From Bacteroidales bacterium UBA3724 (GTDB taxonomy: Bacteria; Bacteroidota; Bacteroidia; Bacteroidales; P3): a stretch of DNA of 31,301 nt. The notes under the pieces were generated by a model. That model did no database searches. It was not told where the DNA came from and saw only the letters and a list, made by a program, of their open reading frames with translations. Both the position numbers and the translations under genes were made by a program. Positions 31,277-31,301 of the stretch are shown in pieces. The stretch covers positions 15,409 to 46,709 of the forward strand of contig DFHL01000004.1 in NCBI GenBank assembly GCA_002371315.1. Reading direction: 5' to 3'. Positions within the stretch are counted from its first letter, which is position 1. Every line of letters starts with the position of its first letter.

Positions 31277-31301
31277 TTTAACCTTAACCTTAACCCTAAC
31301 C
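31277..31301 (+). repeat. Start of a fifth GGTTAA-type element, cut by the window end
   Basis: TTTAACCTTAACCTTAACCC follows directly after the receptor stop codon and matches the left arm of the elements at 27210 and 28220. The core and right arm would lie beyond the window. Confidence 0.6.

Noticed and set aside
1..31301. tRNA or rRNA genes
   Set aside because: I found no cloverleaf with T-arm consensus and no rRNA-like segment on either strand.

Overview
The window looks like a chromosomal segment of an uncultured or gut-type Bacteroidales bacterium. The evidence is a Bacteroidetes-style gene order (rpmG–DUF4295–ftsY–rimO and mreB–purH), promoters of the form TTTG-N19-21-TAnnTTTG, a glycine-lipid type acyltransferase pair, an outer-membrane beta-barrel receptor of Bacteroidetes type, and AAA ATPase/DUF4143 genes. 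Genes are relatively GC-rich and the spacers are very AT-rich. I cannot name the genus.

Layout. (1) 1–3552, minus strand: rpmF (cut by the window edge) and its DUF177/YceD partner, then rimO and ftsY, then DUF4295 and rpmG, with two well-formed promoters and one terminator. (2) 3766–4449: an hsp20 gene with a paired inverted motif upstream and a strong terminator. (3) 4873–9036, plus strand: a four-gene run of two lipid acyltransferases (glsA-like, glsB-like), the ribosome-assembly GTPase engB and the PBP4-type peptidase dacB, ended by a bidirectional terminator. (4) 9148–11786, minus strand: mreB and purH, with a perfect hairpin in the purH leader. (5) 11922–14241: an AT-richer islet with an AAA ATPase (DUF4143), the tail of a second one, and a DUF4268 protein with a nuclease-like fold. 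(6) 14342–16947, minus: pfkA and a DUF389 membrane protein. (7) 17390–21284, plus: a beta-CASP metallo-beta-lactamase RNase, a CstA-type transporter and a secreted YD-repeat-like protein. (8) 21388–25142: a mobile-element scar holding an IS30 remnant, a duplicated 3' end of the alcohol dehydrogenase gene, a secreted carboxypeptidase-regulatory-domain protein, an IS4-type remnant and the intact iron alcohol dehydrogenase. (9) 25143–26371: 1.2 kb without a gene, packed with repeats. (10) 26372–31274, plus: an ABC ATPase, its permease, a GntR/YtrA regulator and an outer-membrane receptor, separated by GGTTAA-rich palindromic elements.

The most striking sequence-level signals are not genes. The tetranucleotide CATG is almost absent: by eye I find only three in 31.3 kb, all inside or at the edge of the IS4 remnant. 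A phased 11-bp repeat element occurs in three separate intergenic regions, and two of its copies form a 72-bp unit with 10-bp terminal inverted repeats. GGTTAA-type elements occupy each gap of the ABC operon. A 42-bp minisatellite, whose units carry an internal palindrome, lies just upstream of that operon. All counts are by eye and need a computed check.
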